64,000 nt of DNA. Origin: an uncultured Cytophagales bacterium (GTDB lineage Bacteria > Bacteroidota > Bacteroidia > Cytophagales > Thermoflexibacteraceae). The notes below the pieces were generated by a model, which was given only the letters and a program-made list of their open reading frames with translations, was not told the DNA's origin and made no database searches. Each line of letters begins with the position of its first letter. Position 1 is the stretch's first letter. The position numbers and the translations under genes were made by a program. Shown piece by piece: positions 25,980 to 33,879 of this stretch. Location of the stretch: assembly GCA_938039675.1 (NCBI GenBank), contig CALHUI010000003.1:124001-188000 (forward strand). Reading direction: 5' to 3'.

Positions 25980-27819
25980 TTACTTGCTAATCTGTGGATA
26001 AGCCCGTTTTAAAAATGCCCGCTCCCAAAGATAGGGCATTAATGCTACCCATGCCTGCTCGCCGTCGGAATATTTGGCAGAGGCATTGTCTATGACCTGC
26101 ATCAAAGAGCGGCGAACGGCAGCAGCATCTATCAGCGCAGCATTATTAAATGCCGTATCGGACAGCATATCGCGCAAAGGCTCGCGCCATGCACCGCGCA
26201 TCCAGTCAATGACAGGTGTATTGAAACCGATTTTTCCTGCCGCAAGCGAACTTTTTCCGTTACAATGCCCTTCATCGCATCGCGCAAGATGGCTTTGTAC
26301 GTTCCTCGGCGAACTTTACTCTGCCAATTTACAGAAAACAAATATACGACCAAACGATAATCCATGAAGGGCATCCGACTTTCTACGCCGTTTGCCATTG
26401 AGTAGCGGTCGTAGTTGCGCAGAAGTACGGGCAGGCTTTCCTGATGAAATAATCGCCAAAGTGTTTTGTTCAGGAAGCCAAATTGTCCTTTCAAAGGTTT
26501 CTCTCCGGTTAAAAATCGCAACAATTCGCGGGGCTGATGCCTGAACCGCGAGGCAACAAATCGCAGGTAATAATGCCAATCATAGGGTTTAAAACCTATT
26601 TGCGGCGTAGATAAATTGCTGAAACCGTTGATGGCAGCCAGCACATCGGGCACTTGCCACAGGCGCAACCCGCAATCTAACAGTGTTTCGGTCAGATGCC
26701 CGTAGCCGCTCAGCAACTCATCAGCCCCATGACCGTCTATGCTCACTTTTACGCCTTTTTGTCCAATGGCGGCATATAACAGTATCATTGGGGAAGGTGC
26801 GGTAAGGTACAGCTGCCCAAAGAGATAAATTTGCTGCTCCAATAAATCCCATGCCTTCTGCGGCTCAATGGCGACCGTATCGGCAGCGATATGCAGGTCA
26901 TCGGCTACTTGCAGCGCGTAGGGGGTTTCGTCCAAAAAAGTACCTGTAAGCGATGCAACAAAGGCATTGATATTATCTTTCGAGGCAATTTTTTTAACAA
27001 TCGTAGAAATAATCGCCGAAGAATCAAGCCCGCCGCTCAATGTAAAGCCAATCGGTACGTCTGCCCGCATGCGGATGCGGCAGGCATCGGTAAAAAGTTC
27101 GCGGAATTGTTCTACCTGTTCTTCGTAGTGCTTGGGTACTTGTACCAAGTGCTGCATCGTGTCCCAATAGCGGATGGGGCGCAAACTGTTTTCATTGGGG
27201 CAGATGTAAGCATAATGCCCTGCGGGAAAGCGTTTAATGCCCGCAATGAGGCATTGCTCGGTAGCTTCGTAAGCGAAAGGATTTGCCTTCAAACAGTCAA
27301 AATTATCGGCAACGCGCAACTCGGGCAAGAAGGGAATCGGTGCCTTCATTTCCGAAGCAAAGGCAAATCTACCGCCCGAAAAGGTATAGTACAGGGGTTT
27401 GACTCCGAATCGGTCGCGGCTCAAAAAAAGACGATGCTCTGCCTTGTCCCAAACGGCAAAAGCCCACATGCCGTTGAATTTGAGCAGGCATTGCTCGCGC
27501 CACTCATGGAATGCCGCCAAAATGACTTCTGTATCGGTATCGGAAAAGAAACGGTAGCCTTTGGCTTGCAATTCACTTCTGATTTCCAAGAAGTTATAGA
27601 TTTCGCCGTTGTAGGTAATGACGTATCGTTCGGTTTCCATAGGCTGTTTGCCCTTGTCGCTCAGGTCTAAAATGGCAAGCCGCCGATGCCCAAGCGTGAG
27701 ATACTTGGCAGGTTCTTGCCAAATACCCCAGCATCCGGTCCGCGATGGACGAGCAGGTCTAAAACTTCCTTGAAAGCACTGCTTTGCACGGCAGGCATCG
27801 CACCCAAAATACCACACAT
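25980..27819 (-). pseudogene. asnB: Asparagine synthase (glutamine-hydrolysing), two homopolymer frameshifts
   Basis: The whole gene reads as about 613 residues of AsnB type, which amidates aspartate or, in glycan loci, a uronic acid or similar acceptor. It starts MCGILGAMPAVQSSAFKEV at 27819 with the catalytic Cys2 of the glutaminase domain, contains TYNGEIYNF, and the synthetase PP-loop FTLSGGLDSSAI. The frame is lost twice: at a run of four C (27726-27729) where one more C restores HRGPDAGGIWQEP, and at a run of five T (26231-26235) where one more T restores EKIGFNTPVIDWMRGAW and the final 73 residues to 25980. Both are single-base losses in homopolymers, so sequencing error is as likely as real inactivation. 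Confidence 0.88.
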
Positions 27820-27837
27820 AATATTTGGTTACGGGGC

Positions 27838-28743
27838 TTACAACACCCCACCCGTATGCAAAACTAACACCTTGCTGCCATCTGCAAAGTATTTTTTTTG
27901 CAATAAATCGGCTAAGGCATAAAACAGCTTGCCCGTATAGACCGGCTCAATCGGGATTTGATAACGATTGGTAAAATCTCTGACAAATTGTTCAAGTTCG
28001 GGCGTTGTGCGGGCATAGCCGCCGAAGTGGTAGCCATCTATCACCTCCCAATTATCGGTATCAGGTTGATTGGCTGCTGTTAATAATTGCCGAACGGCTT
28101 GTGATAAAAAATTGCCTTTTAATACACTGATTCCCAAAACTTTGGTGTTGAAGTTGCCGAGGGCAAGTCCTGCCAGCGTGCAGCCCGTTCCGCAGGCACA
28201 GAGCATATAATCAAAAGGTTCGGGGACGTACTGCCAAATTTCGGCACAACCTCCGACTGCCAAGGCATTTGTGCCGCCTTCGGGCAAGATGTAGCAATCG
28301 TCAAAGTTTTCTTCGGGAAAATGTTCCTGCAACCAAGCGCGCATATCGGGCTGCCCGTGGATGCTGCGGTAGTCGCTGCGGTTGAGGTAGCGCAGTTCCA
28401 TGCCCATTTGCTGCATAAATTGCAAGGCAGGATTGAGCGGCAGATGCTCTTCGCCGCGTACATAGCCAATGGTACGAAACCCAAAGTGATGCCCCGCAGC
28501 TGCCGTTGCCCGCAAATGATTGGAATAAGCTCCGCCAAAAGTGAGCAAAGTTTTTTTGCCTTCGCGCTGTGCCTGTTGCAAATTGTATTTGAGTTTGAAC
28601 CACTTATTGCCGTTGATATGCGGGTGCATGAGGTCTAAACGCAAAACAGCAACCTTGTAACTACCTGAAAATGAACTATTCAGATACTGTAAAGGAGGCT
28701 GACGGATGCCATCGGGCAACATTAACAAATCATTCACAATCAT
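27838..28743 (-). CDS. 1-aminocyclopropane-1-carboxylate deaminase/D-cysteine desulfhydrase family protein
   Basis: A 301-residue PLP enzyme of fold type II. The PLP lysine lies in HPHINGNKWFKLKYNL (about residue 47), the substrate-binding serine in TFGGAYSNHLRATA, and the phosphate loop in CACGTGCTLAGLALG. Such enzymes degrade D-cysteine or related amino acids; true ACC deaminase activity is uncommon. It heads the minus-strand island, 18 bp before asnB, but its job is probably metabolic rather than in glycan assembly. Confidence 0.88.
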   Translation of the reverse strand: MIVNDLLMLPDGIRQPPLQYLNSSFSGSYKVAVLRLDLMHPHINGNKWFKLKYNLQQAQREGKKTLLTFGGAYSNHLRATAAAGHHFGFRTIGYVRGEEHLPLNPALQFMQQMGMELRYLNRSDYRSIHGQPDMRAWLQEHFPEENFDDCYILPEGGTNALAVGGCAEIWQYVPEPFDYMLCACGTGCTLAGLALGNFNTKVLGISVLKGNFLSQAVRQLLTAANQPDTDNWEVIDGYHFGGYARTTPELEQFVRDFTNRYQIPIEPVYTGKLFYALADLLQKKYFADGSKVLVLHTGGVL

Positions 28744-29016
28744 TCGGGCATGTTTTGCGTTATTGATGTGGCGAAAAAATATAACTTAGCAGGCTGAATG
28801 TTTAACGCCCTGAAAGAAACTTCGCATAATATGCATAATATATTTAACCGACTGTTTAGAGCATTTTTGAAATGATTGCAGGTGATTTTTTACATAAGTT
28901 GCCAAACATAGACAGCAAATAGCAGCTTAGATTTTTGAGAATGCGATTTGAAAATATTACACCAATTTTGCCTGCAATAAAGGTCATCTTAACTTATGTA
29001 AAACCTTATTAGCAAC
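28744..29016. other. Divergent intergenic region without recognisable gene
   Basis: The 273 bp between two divergent genes must hold both promoters. I see a tandem 9-bp repeat GCATAATAT (28824-28832 and 28833-28841) in an AT-rich stretch, but no convincing TTTG-N20-TAnnTTTG match and no RNA gene. Confidence 0.4.
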
Positions 29017-29340
29017 ATGCCCCAATACGTCCTTTTCCCTACACTGGCGGAGGCCGATGAACAAGTGCCACTTTACGCCACTGCACTCATACGCGCCGAT
29101 AAGCTGGAAATTTGCCTGACACATACGCCGGAGGGATTTTTTGCCATCAGCAATGAATGTACCCATCAGCGGGCTGCCATGCACAAAGGCCGCGTGTTGC
29201 CCGACTGTAAGATTCAATGCCCTTGGCACGGATATAGTTTTTCGCTGAAAAACGGGCAAGAGCTATCAGGCAACGGATGCCCTCCGCTGAAAACCTATCC
29301 GATTACCATATCGGAAAAAGGGTTGGAAATTGAATTATAG
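29017..29340 (+). CDS. Rieske [2Fe-2S] domain protein (ferredoxin type)
   Basis: A 107-residue cytosolic Rieske protein. The cluster ligands are in CTHQRAAMHKG (C-x-H) and CPWHGYSF (C-x2-H), the classical pair. Stand-alone Rieske ferredoxins carry electrons to oxygenases or reductases, but no partner is encoded nearby. Its end lies 3 bp from the stop of rsmA on the other strand. Confidence 0.9.
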   Translation: MPQYVLFPTLAEADEQVPLYATALIRADKLEICLTHTPEGFFAISNECTHQRAAMHKGRVLPDCKIQCPWHGYSFSLKNGQELSGNGCPPLKTYPITISEKGLEIEL

Positions 29341-29343
29341 CGA

Positions 29344-30120
29344 TTAGCTCAATGCGGTGGTCAGTTCCACAAACTCCGCTACGCCAAGCCTCTCTGCGCG
29401 TAAATCCAATAACGGAAGATTTGCAGCATGTCCCGGAATCCCCAAAGGTTTGAGTGCATTGCGTAAAGTTTTCCGACGCTGATTAAATGCTGTTTTAACA
29501 ACCGCAAAAAATCGCTTTTCATCGCAACCAAGTTGAGCGGTAGCATTGCGGCGCAAGGTAATCACTGCCGACTTAACCTTCGGCGGTGGCTGAAATACGT
29601 GCTCATGTACGGTAAATTCATAGCGAATGTCGTAAAAAGCCTGTAACAGTACACTCAGGATGCCGTATTCCTTGCCGCCCGGTTTAGCAGCTATCCGCTC
29701 TGCCACTTCTTTCTGTATCATGCAGACCATTTCAGGGACGAAATGCCTGTTTTCCACCATCTTAAAAAATATTTGCGAAGAAATGTTATACGGCAGATTA
29801 CCGACCAGCGCCAAAGGTTCGCCCTGTGCAAGTTCCGACAGGTTCATTTCTAAAAAGTTGGCATGATGCAGTTGATTGTCAGGCACATAACCGACTTTTT
29901 GCAAATAGGCAACCGATTCGCTGTCTACTTCTGCCAGATGCAATTTCCATGCGGTATTTTTTGCCAGAAACTGCGTCAGCACACCCATACCCGGCCCAAT
30001 TTCCAGCACCTTTCGGTAGTCGCCATGCCCCGACAGCAAACCCGCAATGCGTTCTGCAATGTTTAAATCTTTAAGGAAATGCTGTCCTAAGTGTTTTTTG
30101 GGCTTTACTTTCTCCATCAT
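29344..30120 (-). CDS. rsmA: 16S rRNA (adenine(1518)-N(6)/adenine(1519)-N(6))-dimethyltransferase
   Basis: RsmA (KsgA) dimethylates two adjacent adenines in helix 45 of 16S rRNA during 30S maturation. The 258-residue protein has KKHLGQHFLKD, motif I VLEIGPGMGVLTQFL, and motif IV LVGNLPYNISSQI, with the C-terminal helical domain intact. ATG at 30120 or the next one at 30117 may be used. A weak promoter-like TACCTTTG lies directly upstream on the minus strand (30132-30125). Confidence 0.95.
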   Translation of the reverse strand: MMEKVKPKKHLGQHFLKDLNIAERIAGLLSGHGDYRKVLEIGPGMGVLTQFLAKNTAWKLHLAEVDSESVAYLQKVGYVPDNQLHHANFLEMNLSELAQGEPLALVGNLPYNISSQIFFKMVENRHFVPEMVCMIQKEVAERIAAKPGGKEYGILSVLLQAFYDIRYEFTVHEHVFQPPPKVKSAVITLRRNATAQLGCDEKRFFAVVKTAFNQRRKTLRNALKPLGIPGHAANLPLLDLRAERLGVAEFVELTTALS

Positions 30121-30221
30121 AAGGCAAAGGTACGCAAGGGCTGCACGCTTCTATCCGATTTTTGGGGAAGTTTTTGACAAGATAAATTGGATTTGAAGGG
30201 CGATAATAGCTGACAGATAAA

Positions 30222-30248
30222 AAAGACGCTAATTTCTTTAGCGTCTTT
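30222..30248 (-). terminator. Rho-independent terminator downstream of the 30274-30756 gene
   Basis: A perfect 11-bp stem (AAAGACGCTAA with TTAGCGTCTTT) and a 5-nt loop lie 26 bp beyond the stop of the coiled-coil gene and before rsmA. On the minus strand the stem ends in TCTTT and further T bases, consistent with intrinsic termination. Confidence 0.85.
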
Positions 30249-30273
30249 GCAAAATACATAATCAAAATTTCAC

Positions 30274-30756
30274 CTATGCATCTTGCTTATTACCCGCATC
30301 ATCGGCTTTCTTTTCACCGAAAAATCGATTTTTCAGTCCGGCAAAGGCTTCTTGTACGTCTTCTTTAAAGTCTTCTAACTCCTCCTGAATTTCTTTCATC
30401 AGTTCGCCGCTTTTGGCTTTCGCGACTTTTTCGTCGAATTCTTTGCGCAAGTCGGCAAAGGTTTCCTTTAATTCGTCATCAGCATCATCGGCAAGTTCTT
30501 TCACGCGGCTTTTGATAGATGCGAAAGTTTCCATTGCTTTTTTCTTGTATTCTTCGCGAGTAGCTTCATCGGCCATTTTAGCGCGGATGTCGTCTAATTC
30601 CTCCTGAACTTCTTTGGCTACTTCACTTCCTTTTTCTTGTAAGATGCCCAAAATAGCTTTTGCATCGTCCATCAACTTGTTAAAATCAAATTTGCCTTGC
30701 TCTTGATTAGGCGCTTCTGTGGGCGTGAGGGCGGTGTTTGATGGTGTATCACTCAT
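30274..30756 (-). CDS. Charged coiled-coil hypothetical protein
   Basis: A 160-residue soluble protein with no signal peptide, almost wholly made of Glu/Asp/Lys/Ala-rich helices (for example KEVQEELDDIRAKMADEA) after a short polar N-terminus. Long amphipathic repeats predict a coiled coil or helical bundle, similar in look to YtxH-like or stress-related proteins, but I recognise no family. It is a single-gene unit with its own promoter upstream and terminator downstream. Confidence 0.75.
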   Translation of the reverse strand: MSDTPSNTALTPTEAPNQEQGKFDFNKLMDDAKAILGILQEKGSEVAKEVQEELDDIRAKMADEATREEYKKKAMETFASIKSRVKELADDADDELKETFADLRKEFDEKVAKAKSGELMKEIQEELEDFKEDVQEAFAGLKNRFFGEKKADDAGNKQDA

Positions 30757-30814
30757 GGTGTTTGCAGAGTTTAGTTGGTGAGAAGGACTAAAGTGCTTTG
30801 AGCTACTTTTTTAA

Positions 30815-30846
30815 CAAATGTAGCAAATACTTACTCTTCAGACAAA
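30815..30846 (-). promoter_or_regulatory. Bacteroidota-type promoter for the coiled-coil gene
   Basis: Reading the minus strand, TTTG (30846-30843), a 20-nt spacer and TACATTTG (30822-30815) match the TTTG/TAnnTTTG consensus exactly, about 60 nt upstream of the ATG at 30756. Confidence 0.75.
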
Positions 30847-30862
30847 TGAAGAAATGATTAAG

Positions 30863-31414
30863 TTATTCTACTGCGCGGTACTTGTCGGGGTATTTGGGTG
30901 TAACGTTTTTGTAAAACGCTTTGATTTCTTTCATATCCGCCTCAATATTGCCCGTGGGGTAGAATACTTTGCCGAAACCTGCTTCTTTTTTGGCATAGTC
31001 CAAATAACCCAAGATGATGGGTACGTCTGCGGTTTCTGCTACGCGATAGAAGCCTGTTTTCCACTCTTTAACGGCTTTGCGCGTGCCTTCGGGCGGGATG
31101 AGCAGGTAGAGTTGGTCGTTTTGCGCAAAGAGGCTGACCATGTACTCCACCAAGTTGTTGTTTTTGCTTCTGTCCACGGGAATGCCGCCCGTTGCCCGCA
31201 TCAGGATGCCCAGCGGAAAACGGAACAATTGCTTTTTTCCCAAAAAACGAACAGGCAGGTTGAGCGTATAAAAAACTGACAGCGCAATTGGATAGTCGTA
31301 GTTGGTGGTGTGCGGCGCGGCTACTACCACACATTTTTTTATTTCGGGCGGAATACTTCCCTTAATCGTCCATCCGATGCTGCGGAAGTACCATTTTGCA
31401 ATTTGCGCTATCAT
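30863..31414 (-). CDS. 1-acyl-sn-glycerol-3-phosphate acyltransferase family protein
   Basis: A 183-residue PlsC-type acyltransferase that would acylate lysophosphatidate or a related lipid at the membrane. Motif I is APHTTNYDYP (HX4D), motif III IPPEGTRKAVKEWKTGFYR. The length is short for PlsC but usual for this Bacteroidota subgroup. Its ATG overlaps the nuoJ stop as ATGA, so it is coupled to the NADH dehydrogenase genes even though nothing links them functionally. Confidence 0.9.
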   Translation of the reverse strand: MIAQIAKWYFRSIGWTIKGSIPPEIKKCVVVAAPHTTNYDYPIALSVFYTLNLPVRFLGKKQLFRFPLGILMRATGGIPVDRSKNNNLVEYMVSLFAQNDQLYLLIPPEGTRKAVKEWKTGFYRVAETADVPIILGYLDYAKKEAGFGKVFYPTGNIEADMKEIKAFYKNVTPKYPDKYRAVE

Positions 31415-31914
31415 GGCGAATCAGGGTTATTTTGATTTTGTGCGGCAATATATACGCTTGCGACCAATGCCAACAGCAACAGCATTGCCAGCGTTTCCAA
31501 AGGTAATACGTAGTCGGTGAGCAGTGCCGTTCCCAAATCAGCGATGGAAGGGGGCTCGGCTTGCGGCGTTATTGGCGACAAATGCAACCCTAACCGAACC
31601 AATGCGGTCAGCAGAGCAATGCTCAAAACAGCAGCCATCCCTTGGTACTGGTGGGAAGAGGTAGCCGGTCGCCTGTCTTTTTCAGAGGTGAACATCAGCC
31701 CGAAAACAAGGATAATCAGGATGCCGCCCGCATAGACCATGATTTGCGCTGCGGCGACAAACTCTGCCCCTGCCAGCGCATAAATGCCTGCCAATGAGAG
31801 AAATACCATCATTAGGGCGAGCGCGGCACGCATCAGGTTGCTTGTGAAAAGCACATACAGCGCGGCACTGACCGCCATTAGGGCAAGGGGATAAAACAAT
31901 AGTCCGTTTTCCAT
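31411..31914 (-). CDS. nuoJ: NADH-quinone oxidoreductase subunit J
   Basis: A 167-residue membrane subunit of complex I with five hydrophobic segments. The conserved third segment reads GAEFVAAAQIMVYAGGILI (the pi-bulge helix of ND6/NuoJ), followed by LFGLMF-like VLVFGLMF pattern ILVFGLMFTSE. It follows nuoI by 3 bp. The usual next gene nuoK is not downstream; the acyltransferase gene takes its place. Confidence 0.92.
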   Translation of the reverse strand: MENGLLFYPLALMAVSAALYVLFTSNLMRAALALMMVFLSLAGIYALAGAEFVAAAQIMVYAGGILIILVFGLMFTSEKDRRPATSSHQYQGMAAVLSIALLTALVRLGLHLSPITPQAEPPSIADLGTALLTDYVLPLETLAMLLLLALVASVYIAAQNQNNPDSP

Positions 31915-31917
31915 GCG

Positions 31918-32622
31918 TTACTGTTCGGCAGGTGGTGGCACGGGTGGCTTTTTCATCACCAACTTGGGCTTAACTGCCGGTTTGGGTGCAGGTGTCGGGC
32001 TGCCTTCCGCGGCGGTTTCGGCTGTTTTAGGCTCGGCGGTAGCCGTTGCAGCCGATTGCTTGGCGGCGGCTTTGGCGGCTTCCCGTTCGGCAGCCTCAGC
32101 GCGACGCAAAGCAACTTCTTCCTCGCTCATCTTGGAAAATTTGAAGTTCATTTCTTCCAAGTTGAACACGCTGAAATCGTATTCGGGGGTCATGGTGAGG
32201 CACTCGGTCGGGCAAACGGTGGTGCAAAGTCCGCAGAAGCAGCACTTTGCCATGTCAATGTCAAACTTTGCCGCATAAAGGCGGATAGGTGTGCCGTCGG
32301 AAGCTGTCCCGATGGGTTCGGAGGCTTTAATTGCCTCAATTTCAATGCAATTGACGGGGCAAATTTTGGCACACTTGTCGCAAACGATGCAATCTTCTAT
32401 CTCGTTGTGCAGCTTGTAGCGTCCGTTATCGGGTACGGGCAGTTGCTCTTTGGGATATTGCAGCGTTACGATGCCCTGTTCCTGATGAAAATATTGCGCA
32501 TCGCTCACAGGTAATGTCCCTTGTCGCGGTTTGCGGATGGCATCGCGCAGGTGCTTGCCTGTTAGGTGAATCCCTTGCCAAAGGGTGCGTGCAGCGGTGA
32601 GGATGTTTTGGAAGTAGGACAT
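31918..32622 (-). CDS. nuoI: NADH-quinone oxidoreductase subunit I with extended C-terminal tail
   Basis: A 234-residue peripheral-arm subunit that carries two [4Fe-4S] clusters (N6a/N6b) toward the quinone site. The two motifs are CIVCDKCAKICPVNC and CCFCGLCTTVCPTEC. The core ends near residue 165; the last about 65 residues are an Ala/Pro/Lys-rich low-complexity tail (KAAAKQSAATATAEPKTAET) that most NuoI proteins lack. It lies 9 bp after hisC and 3 bp before nuoJ. Confidence 0.93.
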   Translation of the reverse strand: MSYFQNILTAARTLWQGIHLTGKHLRDAIRKPRQGTLPVSDAQYFHQEQGIVTLQYPKEQLPVPDNGRYKLHNEIEDCIVCDKCAKICPVNCIEIEAIKASEPIGTASDGTPIRLYAAKFDIDMAKCCFCGLCTTVCPTECLTMTPEYDFSVFNLEEMNFKFSKMSEEEVALRRAEAAEREAAKAAAKQSAATATAEPKTAETAAEGSPTPAPKPAVKPKLVMKKPPVPPPAEQ

Positions 32623-32631
32623 AGCTATTAT

Positions 32632-33693
32632 CTACACAAACTGCTGAATCGCGGCTGCCAGTTGGCGGTTTTCCTCGGCTGTGCCTATCGTGATGCGCAG
32701 GCAGCCTTCGCAAAGTGCCAATTTAGAGCGGTCGCGTACAATTACACGGTTTTGCGTCAGGAAATCGTACAATTCCTTTGGGCGCGGCACTTTGACCAAC
32801 AAAAAGTTGGCATCCGAGGGGTACACGTGAAGCACTTGCGGCAACGATTTGAGCGTACCTGCCAGCATTTTGCGCTGTTGCAGCGTTTCGTTCACCATTG
32901 CGCGGAAAGTATCGGTGCGGCTCAAACCGACTAATGCCAACTGTTGGGTTACGCCGTTGATGTTGTACGGTGGCTTAATTTTGTTCAGCACGCGGATAAT
33001 GTCGGTCGAAGCGAACGCCATGCCCAAGCGCAATGCTGCCAACCCCCATGCCTTAGAAAAAGTCTGCAATACCACCAAGTTCGGGTATTTTTCCAGCGAT
33101 TGCACAAAACTCGGCTGTGAAGTGAAGTCAATATATGCCTCATCTACGACTACCAGCCCGTGAAAATGTTCCAGCAGGTAGCGGATGTCGTCCGGTGCCA
33201 TGTTGTTGGCGGTCGGGTTGTTGGGCGAACAAACGAAAATCATTTTGGTGTGCCAATCCACCGCTTCCATAATCGCCTGTGGTTGCAGTTGGAACTCGGC
33301 AGTGAGCGGTATGCGGCGCACTTCCACGCAATTGATTTCCGCACCGACTTCATACATGCCATAGGTGGGTGGGCAAATAATCACATTGTTCAAATGCGGT
33401 TCGCAAAAGGCGCGGTAAAGCAAGTCTATTGCTTCATCACTGCCGTTGCCCAGAAAAATTTGCTCGGGGCGGCAATGTTTCAACTCGGCAATTTTGGCTT
33501 TGAGTTCCTGCTGGTAAGGGTCGGGATAGCGATTAAAAGCCTGCTCGGTAACTGAACCGAAGGCATTTTCGTTGGCATCCAGAAATATGCCCTCTTTGCC
33601 GCTGTACTCGTCGCGGGCAGAGGAATAAGGTTTCAGCCTCGCAATGTGCGGGCGCAGCAACTGGCTGATATTGAATGTATTGGCGGTTGTCAT
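32632..33693 (-). CDS. hisC: Histidinol-phosphate aminotransferase
   Basis: A 353-residue PLP enzyme (fold type I) that converts imidazole acetol phosphate to histidinol phosphate in histidine synthesis. It has LDANENAFG at the N-terminus, FLGNGSDEAIDLLYRAF, CSPNNPTANNM, VVDEAYIDFT and the PLP lysine in FSKAWGLAALRLG. No other his gene is in the window. Downstream nuoI begins 9 bp after the stop, so hisC probably leads this transcript. Confidence 0.93.
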   Translation of the reverse strand: MTTANTFNISQLLRPHIARLKPYSSARDEYSGKEGIFLDANENAFGSVTEQAFNRYPDPYQQELKAKIAELKHCRPEQIFLGNGSDEAIDLLYRAFCEPHLNNVIICPPTYGMYEVGAEINCVEVRRIPLTAEFQLQPQAIMEAVDWHTKMIFVCSPNNPTANNMAPDDIRYLLEHFHGLVVVDEAYIDFTSQPSFVQSLEKYPNLVVLQTFSKAWGLAALRLGMAFASTDIIRVLNKIKPPYNINGVTQQLALVGLSRTDTFRAMVNETLQQRKMLAGTLKSLPQVLHVYPSDANFLLVKVPRPKELYDFLTQNRVIVRDRSKLALCEGCLRITIGTAEENRQLAAAIQQFV

Positions 33694-33758
33694 GTCTGTA
33701 TTTTAATAAACCGCCGGCAGGGATTTTGTCCGCTGACGGGATTTAGAAATTTTTTTAA

Positions 33759-33788
33759 CCCTAACAGTGGCTGCAAGCCCTGTGAGCG
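33759..33788 (+). repeat. Intergenic repeat (family B) upstream of hisC
   Basis: The 186-bp gap between hisC and the aldehyde dehydrogenase gene is repeat-rich: AAACCGC (33708-33714) faces GCGGTTT (33786-33792), and 33759-33788 matches 61591-61620 at 24 of 30 positions by my count (core ACAG-GGCTG and GTGAGCG). No coding signal is seen here. Confidence 0.6.
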
Positions 33789-33879
33789 GTTTACCCATAT
33801 CAGGGTTTGGAAAACACGGTTTCCCCCGCAAAGTACGCGAAGATGTAACTTATTTAACACAAACCCCGCCAAAAAATTG

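Noticed and set aside
26891-27670. A 259-codon plus-strand frame across asnB
   Set aside because: It is antisense to a clear AsnB coding region and has no homology-like features.
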